64,000 nt of DNA from Symbiodinium natans (GCA_905221605.1 CAJNDS010001112.1:690972-754971), one strand, 5' to 3'; positions 1 through 12,630 are shown, counted from the first letter of the stretch. The notes: generated from the sequence alone by a model not told the origin. Numbers and translations are program-made.

Positions 1-705
1 CCTAAGCCCTTTTTTGCCACTGGGCTGGGAATAAACCCTAAGCCCTAAACCCTAAACCCTCAACCCTAAACCGCACCGGGACATCATGCCAAGGCGCCAG
101 AGCTCGATGTTGCAGAAGAGTCTTTGCCACCTCCAGGGATCCGGGTCCTGTCGTGCTGCTCGCCTGGCCCAAGGAACCCAAGCCTCCTTTAATAAAAGCA
201 TATAGAACAGCATACCTTCTACTGAGCACTTGTTGAACAAGAAGTTGAGGTTCAAAGAGTGGAAAGCCGAGCTGCCGATATACCTATATAAACCCTTAAC
301 CCTAAATCCAGTTCTCACAGGCCTGCTGTGCGGCTCAGCTCATGACGCGTGCTGTCTTGGGGATATCTTGGGATGCTGCGTGGAGCCCACGAAACAAAGC
401 AACTATTGACAGTCACTTGTGCGAGCCCAAGCGGCGATGTGGATTGGCGTGCTTCCGACGTAGTTGCTGACATTTGGATCAACATTCCTTCCCAGCAGCG
501 TCTCGACCTGTGACCGTGTCGCGCATGTGGCGACCCGACTTCAAAGGAAAGACCATTCACCAAACAAATCACTAAGTCACTGTGCATGGGACAGCTTGTT
601 CAGCTTCATGCCGCCAACTGGGTCCGCTCCAACCGGCCTCGCTTGCGTTTCCGGATGCTGCGGCATGGCAAAGCAGCCAGGTCTTTGTCTGCAAGTCCAC
701 CTGTT

Positions 706-823
706 CCCGGATCTTCCCCAAAACCCCTTAGCAAAGCAGCATACCCTCATCCATAACAATGATCCTTAGCATAAATTAGGTCCAGGGTATACTCCTGAAT
801 TAAGGGGTTTTGGAAGATCCGGA
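706..823. mobile_element. Foldback element, family 2
   Basis: CCCGGATCTTCCCCAAAACC ... GGGGTTTTGGAAGATCCGG. Confidence 0.83.
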
Positions 824-1398
824 TTTGCAGCTGCCAGTCCCAACAAAAAACCAATGGAGAACCCATCGCACGAACCGATTCTTAGCCACTCCTGCTGTCC
901 GCACAACCGCAAAGCCCGACATGTGCCATACTCCCCTAAACCCTAAACCCCAAACCCCAAACCCTAAACCCCAAACTCTAAACCTCGTACTAGGACTTCG
1001 TAACTACCAAGCAGCCTATGTCGTCGCAAACTTCCCAAGGTGCATCTTTACAACGGGTCATCATTGAATCCGAAAGCCTTACAACACAGCCCACATGGTT
1101 GGTGACTTCCAGCCTCTGCGTGTGGCTGAACTTTGGCTGCCGTCCTAAGCATGCTTCTTGGGTCCAGGATTCAGGCGTTGTGGGTGGGGAGCAGCCAGAA
1201 GAAGCAGCAGAAACAGAAAAAGAAGAAGAAGCAGCGGCAGCAGGAGGAGCAGCAGGATCAGCAGCTCCACCAGCGTCAGATGCATATTCAAGACCACACA
1301 AAGTGACGACGCTCGCAAGGATGGCACCCCTAAAAGAACACCATCCTCGACCGTCGGCACTGTTGGCCCGCAAAGCTTCAAAAGTGGCGACAGTCACG

Positions 1399-1490
1399 GT
1401 TTAGGGTTTAGGGTTTAGGGTTTAGGGTTTAGGGTTTAGGGTTTAGGGTTTAGGGTTTAGGGTTTAGGGTTTAGGGTTTAGGGTTTAGGG
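1399..1490 (+). repeat. Telomere-like array (TTTAGGG)n
   Basis: About 13 perfect units. Confidence 0.97.
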
Positions 1491-2046
1491 GTGATTCCGA
1501 CATCCACCATCCCTGTGAAAGTAGGGACAAGCGGATTGGGGGGCTTAGGGCTTAGGGTTTACCATTCCTGTTTCTGGGGGTCATTTCCCGTAAACCCTAA
1601 ACCCCAGACCCTGTCCGCAGACCCCCCAACTATCCAAGCGAGAGCCCTTCGCAGCAGAAGTTGCAGCCAAACAGCCCAACCAAGCAGCCACTCAATTCAA
1701 TCCACGTCGCATCGTTGAGAGTTGGTCTTTCGTGGCAGCCTCCCTGTTCAGGGACTTGCAGAATTGCTCGGCTTCCACGGTGTCCTGTAGTTGGATTTAG
1801 GGTTTGGGGTTTGGGGTTTGGGGTTTAGGGTTTAAGGTTTAAGTTTGGCACGCATGGCTCATCCACAGTCCTCTTGCACGCCGGGCAAAAGGCCACCAAC
1901 GGTGCCACAGCACGCCATCAGCGGATCTGCAGAACTTAAACTCCTAAAGTAGGAATGCGCAGCCAGCACTGGAAGCAGCTGCGGCGTGATAGAAAAGCAA
2001 GACCCCGCGGAAGAACGCAAACGACTGCTTCAACCGCTGCTCCTTC

Positions 2047-2150
2047 TTGGGATGTTCCCCTTTAAACTAACATAACAGTCCTCAACAGGGACTCAGGGGT
2101 ACTATTATCCCTATGAAGGACTGTTTGCATAAGGGGGGAACATCCCAAGC
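2047..2150. mobile_element. Foldback element, family 4
   Basis: Ends CTTGGGATGTTCCCC / GGGGGAACATCCCAAG with ACAGTCCT in both arms. Confidence 0.87.
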
Positions 2151-2265
2151 TGCTTCTCCTTTCTGGTACTTAGCTCTTTCAGGCCCTTGCTGTCGTCAAG
2201 GTCCAAAACAGTCTAAGGACGGCCCGAGCATTTTCCAACGTCGCCTTCAGAACGCAAGAAGCAAT

Positions 2266-2374
2266 ACTTGGAGGTTCATGGGTAGTTGCAGGTGTTGTAA
2301 GAATGGTAACTATAATTATAATCCTATTTAGGGTTCTTATAACCCTACTCATAACTACCCATGAACCTCCAAGT
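2266..2374. mobile_element. Foldback element, family 3
   Basis: Ends ACTTGGAGGTTCATGGGTAG / CTACCCATGAACCTCCAAGT. Confidence 0.9.
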
Positions 2375-2439
2375 AAGCAGCAGGTGTAATTTGAAACCTA
2401 GTATAGACCCTGTTCTTCAGTCATCAGATTCAAGATTAC

Positions 2440-2533
2440 CTGCAAATTTTAGCAGGACTTTTGCTGTCCCATCGACAACGGCCGTTGCTGGTCTGAGCAA
2501 CACGGCAGTTTGGGACGGTTGTGCAAACCAGGC
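2440..2533 (-). CDS. Candidate exon of an unknown gene
   Basis: CCAG|GCC acceptor and GCAG|GTAATC donor around a 94-bp open stretch beginning AWFAQPSQTAVLLRPATAVV. No family recognised. Confidence 0.38.
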
Positions 2534-3170
2534 CTGGATCAAATGGGGGTTTATGGAGATCCCTAGCCCTAAACCCTAACCCTAAACCCTAAACCCTAAA
2601 CCCCAAACCCTAAACCCTAAACTCGACTGGAAGCCAGGTGCCTGGGTGAGCCCCGCTGCCGGCTTTGGCTCCTTGACGCAAGCTACATGTCCCTCTGAGA
2701 GGGGGTCGTACCCTAAACCCTAAACCCTAAACCCAAACCCGAAACCCGAAACCCCAAACCCTTGTTTCTTTTTTTCAACTAGGCTTGAGGACTACTGTAG
2801 CCAGATTCATCTCCAAGCATCAGCATCTCACCCCATCGTCAGTCAGATACCTTAAACCCAAAACCATAAACCCGAATAAAACCGAAACCCTAAACGGCCC
2901 TGAACCTCTGGCTGCTGCCGCGGGGCTTAGGTTGGGGATTGGAAATCTAGGACTCAACTGGGTTTCGTGGGCCGATCCCCCGCGTTGTACACAGACATAG
3001 TATATGCATGTATAGCAACGTCGCACTTACTTATTGCAAAAGTGTTTTAACTCGTTGGCATCTGAAGGACTAAGTAAGTCAATAGGGTCTAGGGTTTAGG
3101 GTCTACTTCTTCCTAGACGAACTCTCGCAAGCCCCGGGTACACAAAGAACAGGGAAATCTTGCGCAAGCC

Positions 3171-3285
3171 ACTTACTACGAATTGCTTCAGAACCCCCAA
3201 AAACTTAAAAACATTCTTCCTTATTAAGGTAAAATAGGGATTGCTACTTTCTCATTCTTTTGGGCTTCTTAAGCACATAGCAGCA
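3171..3285. mobile_element. Foldback element, family 6
   Basis: TTACTACGAATTGCTTCAGA ... TTGGGCTTCTTAAGCACATAGCAG. Confidence 0.7.
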
Positions 3286-4205
3286 CCCCTAACCCCTAAG
3301 CCCTAAACCCTAAGTGCCGCAAGTGTCGGGGAACGAGCCCCAAAAAGCCTAAGCCATTCCACCAAAGAGGGAACGTAGCCGACCTGGCCCTTGTGATTCG
3401 TCATGGTTTTTAGGGTTTAGGGTTTAGGGTTTAGGGTTTAGGGTTTTCACTCAAACTCCTAGGAGGCTGTGGAAACAAGATGCCCCCTGAAGACCTCCGA
3501 ACAGGACCCAGTGGTTTAGGCTAACGCCAGGCATTACCACCCCGAGGGTCTTGCACGTTTAAGGGTCTTGCGGGAGGGGGGGTGAAATAACGTCCATTCC
3601 CATTTGGCAACCTTGCCAAAAACATGGAAATTTACAGCTTTTTTGCCAAGGATGTTTAAGGTTTATGTAACAAGGCACGCGATTACAAGCGTTCATGCCC
3701 GTTTGGTGAAGATGCCCAAAACACTGGCTTGTTTGCAGGATTTTTGCTTCTCTACACAACATATTCTGGAACAACTCACGAAGTCACAAGCGTCCATGCC
3801 TTCGGCGGAGGAGCATTTTTGCCTCTCTGTACACATTGTTGCCTCTTTTTACAACATAAGCACAAGAACGCTGTGCGCAGTGTTTTTGCCCGAAAAAAGC
3901 GCCCAAAAACCAAGCACATGGAAACGGTTTAGTAAACACAAATTGCGCCTCCAAGTGCGTGGCTGCACATCGCACGGCGAACTCTGAAACTTGTCAGGTT
4001 TCCTGCCAGGTCCTCTGGCGCTGTTTGGGGTTTAGGGCTTCGGGCCTGGCTGTTCTTCGGTTTAGGGTTTAGGGTTTCGGGTTTAGGGTTTAGGGCTTCG
4101 GAACCCTGCTGGTCGGCTCGGGCGCCTCGGGCCATCGGGAGGCGGAGCCGCTGCTGCAGGATTGCACCTCCACCAACCCAGAGAGCCCCTTATACCCCTT
4201 AAGGG

Positions 4206-4314
4206 TGGTTTAGGGTTTAGGGTTAGGGTTTAGGGTTAGCGTTTGGGGTTTAGGGTTTAGGGTTTAGGGTTTAGGGTTTAGGGTTTAGGGTTTAGGGTTT
4301 AGGGTTTATATAAT
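4206..4314 (+). repeat. Telomere-like array (TTTAGGG)n
   Basis: About 15 units, two of them TTAGGG. Confidence 0.95.
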
Positions 4315-4426
4315 ATAATCCTCAAAGGGGTACCCAGAAAGCCCTTTATACTCATTGATCATAAGGAATATTCCTTAAATTATAAGAGGGCTCCTTCATA
4401 TGATCTAAGGAATATTCCTTAAATCA

Positions 4427-4521
4427 CCCAAAGAGCCCAACATCCCTTAATTAAGAAATGTAAGGATCCCAATATAGTTTGGGGTATATTCCTTAATTCA
4501 AGGGGTATTGGGCTCTCTGGG
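4427..4521. mobile_element. Foldback element, family 1
   Basis: Ends CCCAAAGAGCCCAACATCCC / mirror. A decayed copy lies just left (about 4319-4425). Confidence 0.8.
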
Positions 4522-5301
4522 TGTATTGAAACCCTCAACCCAAAACCCTTTTTTTCTATCTGGGCTGGGAACCCCAAACCCCTAAAATAGGGGCTCATCA
4601 CCTACCTTTGGAGTAGACCCTGGAAAAAAAGTATATACTTTTTAGGTATAAGTAGCTATAATAGGAACCCAGAACCAAAAAAAGTATTAAAGTACAGTAC
4701 TCCAAAACCCAGAATCATCACCTCAACGGCCCCCCCAAGGCCCTACCCTCATCAGCACGAAGGCTTGTCGCCTGAAAGGGCTGAGGATTCAGGGGTTTAG
4801 GGTTTAGGGTTTAGGGTTTAGGGTTTAGGGTTTAGGGTTTAGGGTTTAGGGTTTAGGATCAGGGGATTTTTTGCCACCCGCCTAGCAGACCCCCTCTGGG
4901 ATCACTCCGCAGGGAACAGTCGTGTACGTGTCATAGGTTCGCAAAAAGGGCCCCGAGGCTGCCTTATCTACCCTAGATCAGGGGCTTAGGGAGTTTATGG
5001 TTTAGGGTTTAGGGGTTAGGGTTTGCGTGCAACGCCGTCCATGATGAAACTCGGATTTCTGGCCTCCTCCAGCAGAAGCTCCTGCCGAACAAAGGCAAAG
5101 CAATCATCGATGTATGTGCAGAGCGCACGCCCCACGCAGCTCTGTAGTGGGGGATCTGGAGAACCCTGAGGGTCCACGTACCTCACTATTATGTGCTTGG
5201 GCCCTAAAGTCCCAAAATAGGAGGTACTTTAAGGCCCAAGTCTTCCCTATGTAGGTACATGGAAAGCTGTGCCAAGCAGCTGCCGAACTAGCTTACACTC
5301 C

Positions 5302-5417
5302 CCCAAAAAGCCCAATATTTTGCCTAAATTAAGGAATATCCCTTAGATCATATTAAGGATCCTGAATATGATTTAAGGAATATTCCTTAACTTAAGCATA
5401 ATCTTGGGCTCTTTGGG
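5302..5417. mobile_element. Foldback element, family 1
   Basis: Ends CCCCAAAAAGCCCAATATTT / ATCTTGGGCTCTTTGGG. Confidence 0.8.
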
Positions 5418-6715
5418 CCAGTCATCAAGCCGCAACCTGCAATTCTTAGGGGGCTCCTGGCTGCCCCGGAAGACTGGCGGCAGGTTGCCCTGCTCCTGCT
5501 TGGGGTTTAGGGTTTAGGGTTTAGGGTTTAGGGTTTAGGGTTTAGGGATAGAGCAAGCTTACATGTAAGGATACATAAGAGATGTACAAGGAGGTATAAG
5601 GAAACATCAGGATATCTACAGATGCATGGGGGAATGTCGGATTCAGAGGCCTCTGGGCCTCAGGGGAGGAGCGCTTCTGTGTTTAGGTGGGATGAGGATT
5701 TCTGGCGCGCATCCGTGGTGTTGTCGAGGCAAAAGGTGGGAAGCCCCTACCTTCCCCTGACTAGCGTCAGGGGATTCGGGTTTAGGACTTAGGGTTTAGG
5801 ATCCGAAACTCAGAACAAGAAAAACACACTCTAAACCCTAAACCTTCTAAGAGGTTAACAGCAGAAGTCCTCACCCGGCTGTTCAGTGATGCGGGGTGGC
5901 GCCTCTCAGGCAGAGCATGTACCAGTCATGCCCTCCCACGTATGTTAAACCCCCCTACCTCCAATATGGAATACCCCCCGCCCCCATATACTGCAACTGG
6001 GGGTATCCTTTTTTGTTGCATCCGGGCTGGGGGTATCCCTAAACCCTAAACCCTAAACCCTAAACCTTTCAATATTAGGGGGTCGGGGGGCTTATTGGCT
6101 CGGGGAGTCCCTTGCGGTGGTTTGCCCTTCTTCTACCGGTCCAGGGTCTTCTTGCTGCACCATCGGGTTTAGGGTTTAGGGTCTAGGGTCGAGGGTTTAG
6201 GGGCCTTTTTCAGACCCCCTGGGAGGATCCAAAAAGTAGAGCCCCCTTTCCACCCCCCATTTTTCAGGAACCCTTACTGGGATCTACTTTTTGGATCCTC
6301 CCAGGGCCCTGGGTTCTTGCATTCTCAAAGGATCTCGAAGCTGCAGCTGGGCCTCCAAACGTCCTGTGGCTCACGTCCGACCATAACTCGAAGAGTTTCA
6401 TGGGCCCTTGGCATGGTCCCTGGTCAAAGGCTTCTGAAGTATGGGCCCTTGGGTCTTACAGGGTATATACGGGGACTCCCTTTTGAAGGTCCCACTCCAA
6501 GAGGGACCATGCAACTACCCTTAACACCAAAACCCTCCTTAAAAAAACTGCGGAACCTCAAAACCCTAAACCCCAAACCACAAACCCCAAACCCTAAACC
6601 CCATGAGTCCAAAGCCCTCTGAACCTCAAAGTGGTGCATCTCCAGGAAGGACGGCAATTTCGGAGGCATTGCTCGAGCCAACTCTTGAGGGGGCGGTGGC
6701 TTTCATTCTGCATGC

Positions 6716-6817
6716 ATGTATGTATATAAATATAAATATAAATATATAAGAATAAATAACTACATAAATAAATAAATAAATAAATATATATATATATATG
6801 TATATATATGAAGAGAA

Positions 6818-6852
<35 letters not shown>
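6716..6852. repeat. Simple repeat (TA/TAAA)n then (GA)n
   Basis: A tatataaataaataaata tract followed by 'agagag' x 12. No gene. Confidence 0.9.
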
Positions 6853-6855
<3 letters not shown>

Positions 6856-8063
6856 TAACATTTGCGACAGCTAGCGCTGCAATAAATAGCATGTTTGCAC
6901 GCTTCTTCGAGGTCTTGTTCAATTCGCGCAGTCTCAAAAAACACACAGAGCACCAGGTGCTTAATTAATGTTTTTTTCACGTTTCCAGATAAAGGAACAC
7001 CTGTTTAACAGAGGTTGTACTGTAAACGCTGACAACGCGTGGTTCTTTATCCATCTTACGATGATTTTATTGGGAAAAAACCTATCATGGGAGAGGGGCT
7101 GACCACGGATGATCTCCGCCCCGGCGTCATGAAAACATAACTTTTTTCTTGATTCAGTGATTGCAATAGCTGTAGTATCATTGTCTCTCTTTCTTGTTTT
7201 TTCTCTCTTTTTTTTTCTCTCTCTCTCTCTATTGACTGCTCCCCTAACCCCTATAAACCCTAAACTCCAAACCGGTTTTGGGAGAGAGGCTTAGGTTGGG
7301 GGGGGTTCGGTTTTAAAGGGGCCCAAATGGTTGCAGCTTGGGGCTTGGGCCTTGGCCAGCTTCAAGGGGGGCTCTTTTCAAGTCTTGTGCGCCAGGTGGC
7401 TCTTGAGGCTTCAAGTCAAAGGGCGCAAGGTTTAGGGTTTAGGGTTTAGGGTTTGGGGTTTCGGGTTTCGGGTTTAGGGAAAAATCTAAGCCCTAACGTG
7501 CAAAGCAGGTCTGAGGGACGAAGGGGCAGTTTAGGGTTTAGGGTTTAGGGTTTAGGGGGGGGAGTTAGGGTTTAGGGTTTCGGGTTTAGGGGTTGGGGGG
7601 GCTTAGAGGCTTAGGGGCGTCCTTCGGCGGAGGATTTTGGGGATCGTAATTATGGCTCCTATATCATCATACCATAATAACCCCCAAAACCCTAGGCCCC
7701 GACATTAAGCTGTCAGGGCATTTTCATCTCCAGCAGTGGGTTCAAGGCTGCAACCCGCGCAGCATTTTGAGGACCCTGGGACCCAAATGAACCCTATCCT
7801 TGGGTTCATATGGGGGTTTCCAAAAATAGGGGTACCCTTTTGGGGGTCCTTGTATTTCTATTCTATTTGGGGTATAAAAGGGGTGCCCCCTACTTTGGGA
7901 AGTGCCCATATACCCCAGGTGAGGATAATGCTATTATGAAGGTACATGAACCTTTAAACCCTTTTGGGGTTCATTGGTCCCCAGGGGATGCCATCGTTGC
8001 CATCGTTCTCACCTTCCCGGGCCGGCATGCTGTTCTCACATCAATTACACATACCTCACGCAG

Positions 8064-8093
8064 GGACCTAACAAGTGTGCGTACGACCGCTGG
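8064..8093 (+). CDS. Candidate exon, start of a thrombospondin type 1-like repeat
   Basis: After an acceptor CACGCAG|GGA it reads GPNKCAYDRW before a GC donor, like the C.(Y/W)..W of TSP1. Overlaps a minus-strand open frame of 125 codons (8045-8422), so the strand is unsure. Confidence 0.28.
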
Positions 8094-8297
8094 GCGCCCT
8101 TCAAGTCCAGAAATCCATCACCTGGTTCACAGCTCTGCCCCTTGGGAAAGACACGGGGTGCTCTGCCTCTCACGACTTTGTTGGGGTCTGCCTCGCATTG
8201 GTGCTCAGCACTGCCGGCCCTTTCGAATTCATTTCGCGCTCTGCACGAACAACAAACAGGCTTGCAAAAGACAAGGCTTGCACATGCAGAGTCCCAC

Positions 8298-8408
8298 ATG
8301 GGGGTTTCCGAAACTAGGGGGTGCCTTATTGGGGTCCTTATTATAGTGGATTTATGTTTACGGGCTATTGTAGGCGTCTCCTGTTTTCTATTTTCGTAAA
8401 CCCCCACA
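8298..8408. mobile_element. Foldback element, family 5
   Basis: ATGGGGGTTTCCGAAA ... TTTCGTAAACCCCCA. Confidence 0.8.
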
Positions 8409-8621
8409 TTGCAGAAAAACACTTCCGGGTGAAATGGAGCGCACGCTCGCTGTTGAGATGGCGCAGACCTTAGCTTGTCAATTGGTTGACTTGGAAGCCC
8501 TAAACCCTAAACCCTAAACCCAAAACCCTAAACCCGAAACCCTAAACCCTGGACCCTAGACCCTAGACCCTAAACCCTAAACTAACCCTTTTGAGCCCGG
8601 ACCCTTTTGAACCCTAGACAG

Positions 8622-8735
8622 GTTGTTTTCATTGAAGATTTGGGTTCAGCGACAGCGCCGAATAAGAAAAGCCTGGTCCGAGAGCTGAACACCCAAAAGT
8701 GCGAGAATGTGCCGTGCTTAAACAAGAAATGCAAG
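8622..8735 (+). CDS. Candidate exon, thrombospondin type 1-like
   Basis: Reads through 38 codons from an AG|G acceptor (GACAG|GTT) to a GT donor. The second half, SLVRELNTQKCENVPC, resembles the end of a TSP1 repeat (..R.CNTQ.C...PC). The first half of the repeat was not found except perhaps at 8064. Strand call tentative: the minus strand is also open here. Confidence 0.4.
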
Positions 8736-9835
8736 GTTTAGGTTTAGGGTTGAGGGTTGAGGGTTTAGGGTTTAGGGTTTAGGTTTTAGGGTTTAGGGTT
8801 TAGGGTTTAGGGTTGAGAGAGCCTCACCCTCAACCCTAAAAGGGCAGGTTTGGGGAAAGGCTTCTGGAGCTATCTTCAGGCCCATATGAAAACTAAGGAA
8901 TATGAAGGGCTGATGTTTGTGACTTAGTCTTGGGCCTGGCGACTTCCCCACCAGACCTGCTTCTAAACCCTTTCTTTGCAGCCGGACTGAGTGGGTGGGG
9001 GTGGGGGTCGGGGTGAGGGTTTAGGGTTTAGGGTTTAGGGTTTAGGGGTCAGGGTTTAGGGTCAAGGGTCAAGGGTTTAGGGTTTCGGGTCTAGGGTCTA
9101 GAGTAAGAAGTGCAGGGTAGTAACATCTTGATGCTCAGACGCACAGCTATTTTTTCCGGCACCGCAGTTGCTTCACATGATTGCGCAGTCTTGTTGCACC
9201 TCTTTGGCTAGTGCTGTCCATCCAGTTTCCAGGTCCTGAGCAGGCTTCGCACACACACACACACACACACAAACCCCTAAACCCTAAACCCTGAATCCTG
9301 AACCCTGAACCCTATAAACCCTATAAACCCTAAACCCTGAACCCTGAACCCTGAACCCTAAACCCTAAAACCCTAAAACCCTAAACCCTAAACATCCCTA
9401 AACCCGAAACGCTACACATACCTTTAAGCATTGCGGCTCGCAGTAGACAGAAGCTCGTGAGCAAATGTTTCGAGCGAAGCGAACAAAGTTTTTTCTGTTA
9501 TGTGGGCACGTACACCAAAAAATCTCTACACATAACATCACACACCCCTAAACCCTATAAACCCTAAACCCTAAACAGAATACTTTTTGCACACCAGATA
9601 TCTTGCACGTCGCCTCAGGGTGCCCTGTTCTGTGTGCCGTCTATTCTATCTTCAAATATACTAGTGCTTCTTATGCTTAATTCACTGACATTTTGTATTA
9701 CACTGTTGTATGAATATCTTCCTATATTCATCTCTTTTCATAGAATATACTGTATTACTATCGTATCATTACATGCGACACTGCCTCAGCTCAACCCCCC
9801 ACATCAAGATGCCAACTCGTTAGATCCGGTCAGCC

Positions 9836-9893
9836 AAAGGGTCGAACTCGGGCTTCCGCATCGCGTCGTACTCCCAGTCGATGTGCACCTCGA
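9836..9893 (-). CDS. Candidate exon of an unknown gene
   Basis: After CGAG|GTG it reads VHIDWEYDAMRKPEFDPLAD. Directly follows a CCCTAAA array on the minus strand, the same layout as proven exons. Confidence 0.38.
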
Positions 9894-9985
9894 GTTTAGG
9901 GTTTAGGGTTTAGGGTTTAGGGTTTAGGGTTTAGGGTTTAGGGCTTAGGGTTCAGGGTTTAGAGTTTAGGGTTCCCACTACTTAC

Positions 9986-10134
9986 CTACCATGTGCTTAA
10001 GAACCTCCATGGACAAACTCAGCATCCCCATGGCGCCCTTATGAGCAAGAACTTTTTCCCCACGACGTACATCAAAGTCCAGGAAGTCGGAACATGGTCT
10101 GAAGATGATCAGAGCAGGGATTCCCTTTAGGACG
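9986..10134 (-). CDS. Candidate exon of an unknown gene
   Basis: Acceptor AAAG|GGA and donor GTAAGT enclose a 149-bp open stretch beginning GIPALIIFRPCSDFLDFDVR. No family recognised. One of the better supported islands of the left third. Confidence 0.45.
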
Positions 10135-10302
10135 CCTTTTGGGGTATGGGGGATAAGGATATTAGTTGCTGAGAAACCTGGCCCAGCAAAGGCTAGCCTT
10201 TCTTTAGGGTTTAGGGTTTAGGGATTGGGGTTGAGGGATTACAATCTGATCACTTAAAGAGCTTGGAGGTTACTATCGTAGGGTAAAATGTTATGCAGGT
10301 AC

Positions 10303-10365
10303 CTTTGTGCATCCGGATGCGTGTAGATGTTGCCAGAAACTGCTTCGTCCCCGATTCCCCAAGCC
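10303..10365 (-). CDS. Candidate exon of an unknown gene
   Basis: CTAG|G acceptor, AAAG|GTACCT donor; reads AWGIGDEAVSGNIYTHPDAQ. Does not join the 9986-10134 island in phase, so another exon may lie between. Confidence 0.35.
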
Positions 10366-11429
10366 CTAGACCCTAGACCCTGAACCCGGATCCCTGAACC
10401 CTAAACCCTAAACCCTAACAAGCAAGTTTGGGCATCCTTGGGCAACGACCGGCTGATCTTTGTCCAACCCCTCGGGCTGCATCAAGCCAACCAGGGACAA
10501 CCGCGATGCGCCAGGTAGGCTTCCTGAGCTCGGCAGGTTAGGGTTTAGGGTTTAGGGTTTAGGGTTCAGGGTTTAGGGTTTGGGGTTTAGGGTTTAGGGT
10601 TTGGGGTTTAGGATTTAGGTTTGGGGTTTGGGGTTTGGGGTTTAGGGCTTAGGGTTTAGCGCCAAGTTTAAGGTTTAACAGACAATGCAGGCCCAGGACA
10701 TACCAGCAGCCTTGTTCTGCAGCAGCCAAGTGGCTCGCTTGAACAAGCCTCAGGACGCACATGTCGCAGCTTAACTACACGGATGCGACGCTGCTTGCCG
10801 AGACCGGACTTAGAGACTGATAAAGGATGTGATAAGGTCCCAGCTTGTGTTTCCTGGACATTTTGTGCGCGGCGACCATGATGTACGGCTGCGAAGCATA
10901 ACATCTGCAGGGTCGGGTCAAGCACTTCAGATCCCCAACGACACTCTTTCCAAAAAAAACAGCTCACGTGTCAAGCCAGCCATGTAGGCCATTCCATGCG
11001 TCCCCTGGGTTCGAACTACTATGAATCCTGGATTCATGTGGCAGCCGTTCGCAAGCATGTGGGCGGCACTGCATCTTGCAAGTGGGGACTACAGAATAAT
11101 AAGGTTATAATAGTAAGGCTATAATAATAATAAGGTTATTATAATAAGGTAGGTTATTATAATAACATGTGGCAGCCGCGTGCCTGAAGATCATCCTTGC
11201 GCAGGGGGCCAGGAAGAACAAGTTGGGACCCATCGCTACAAAAATCAAACGAAGCCCACCGTGGCTGCAACAACATCATTGTCCTAACAAATTGGGCTTA
11301 GGGTTTAGGGTTTAGGGTGGTTTAGGTCCTCTCCACGTGGCTGGTGCCACTCGGCAGCTCTGCCACGATCAGGTACTCGCCGCCCCGTGACACCGTGAAT
11401 GCCAGCATAGAGTCCCTGGCAAGCCACAA

Positions 11430-11546
11430 TATGGGGGGGTTTACGAATCTACTGGACCCCTAAACCCCGAATATACACCCAAAATAATCGGATTCCCGTA
11501 AAATAAAGACCCCCAAAATACCCCCTGATTTTCGGAAACCCCCAAC
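11430..11546. mobile_element. Foldback element, family 5
   Basis: ATATGGGGGGGTTTACGAAT ... TTTCGGAAACCCCC. Confidence 0.8.
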
Positions 11547-12486
11547 AGAAAATCCACCCCTCATGATGAACGTATTTCAGTGATCCCTACGGCGTTGTGT
11601 ACGTGAGCCACGCAAACCCTCCGAACACAGTCTTCAACTTTCGTGTGTGCTGGCATCACGCACCCGCAAAACCAACTTTGCCCGACAAACACGCTACGAA
11701 TTTGTAAGGCCGAAAGTGGGGGTTTAAGGAAAATAAGGAACCCCGAATATTACTAGACCCAAAACAGGATAGGATCCCCTTACAGTTGAGTAATAAGGAC
11801 CCGAAAAAGGTACCCCCCCCCCCTTCTTTTTTGGGCATCCCTAAATCCTCAACCCTAAACCCCGATAAACCCTAAACCCAAAGTTCCAACTGGGATGAGG
11901 CATTGCGCGGCGCGATGCCTCACAGGGATCCAGTTCGAGCGGCATATCAGATGATCACCTTGTCAACAGGGACTAACCCTTTTGCAACAGGGATAAACCC
12001 TAAACCCTAAACCCTAAGCAGGGATTAGAGTTTAGGGTTCAAGGGTTTAGGGAGGAACGTGCCGTATAGTTCACGATCATCATGATCCTCAGTATGAATT
12101 CAGGTACATAGTCCTTAATTTTAAGTCAAGGGGTTTTGAAGGAGCCGGCAAGGCAAACACGCATGGGCAACGAAAAAACACGTTTCAGCCAAGGTGCTGT
12201 AGGTATTCTCAATGTTGACTTTCTCATAGACCTGCCGCACTTCAAGTGTGATGGCAAACACGCTGGCAAAAACAAATCAAGCAAAACCCCCCTAAACCCT
12301 AAACCCTAAACCCTAAACCCTAAACCCTAAACCCTAAACCCTAAACCCTAAACCCTAAACTTGACCCTTAACCCTAAACCCATGCATAACTTCGCCAAGG
12401 GTCCTTGCAAAGGATGGGAACCGCCCTGCCAGCGTACAAGCCGTTGCCAACAAATGGAACATGCGAACCATCTACAATACTTGCTT

Positions 12487-12630
12487 TGGGTTTAGGGTTT
12501 AGGGTTTAGGGTTTAGGGTTTAGGGTTTAGGGTTTAGGGTTTAGGGTTTAGGGTTTAGGGTTTAGGGTTTAGGGTTTAGGGTTTAGGGTTTAGGGTTTAG
12601 GGTTTAGGGTTTAGGGTTTAGGGTTTAGGG
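12487..12630 (+). repeat. Telomere-like array (TTTAGGG)n, about 20 units
   Basis: The longest uninterrupted array in the window. A CCCTAAA array (12292-12362) lies 125 bp to the left with a possible exon island between. Confidence 0.97.

Larger units (their letters stand above)
1..2043. other. No assigned gene; possible exon islands on either strand
   Basis: Islands at 72-140, 1613-1795 and 1855-1905 are open in several frames. 1855-1905 on the minus strand gives VAFCPACKRTVDEPC, a zinc-ribbon-like CxxC. 1195-1290 is a GCA/GAA-rich tract that produces low-complexity ORFs. I cannot assign a gene or strand. Confidence 0.4.
2640..7800. other. No assigned gene; telomere-like arrays, foldbacks, possible exon islands
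   Basis: Open islands include 5028-5140 (minus, contains CTYIDDCFAFVRQELLLEEA), 5436-5496 (minus, QEQGNLPPVFRGSQEPPKN), 7325-7430 (minus, APFDLKPQEPPGAQDLKRAP) and 4092-4170 (plus, GTLLVGSGASGHREAEPLL). None matches a family I know. Confidence 0.4.

Noticed and set aside
1-100. Window edge as a true telomere
   Set aside because: The arrays are short, in both orientations and spread over the whole window, with conserved genes among them.
1018-1404. Overlapping ORFs with poly-Glu/Ala or poly-Leu tracts
   Set aside because: They come from a GCA/GAA-rich stretch read in different frames; no domain and no conserved context.
3604-3987. Plus-strand ORF of 127 codons
   Set aside because: The sequence contains imperfect internal repeats (tgcctctctacac / tgcctctctgtacac) and no domain; no splice or telomere-array context typical of exons.
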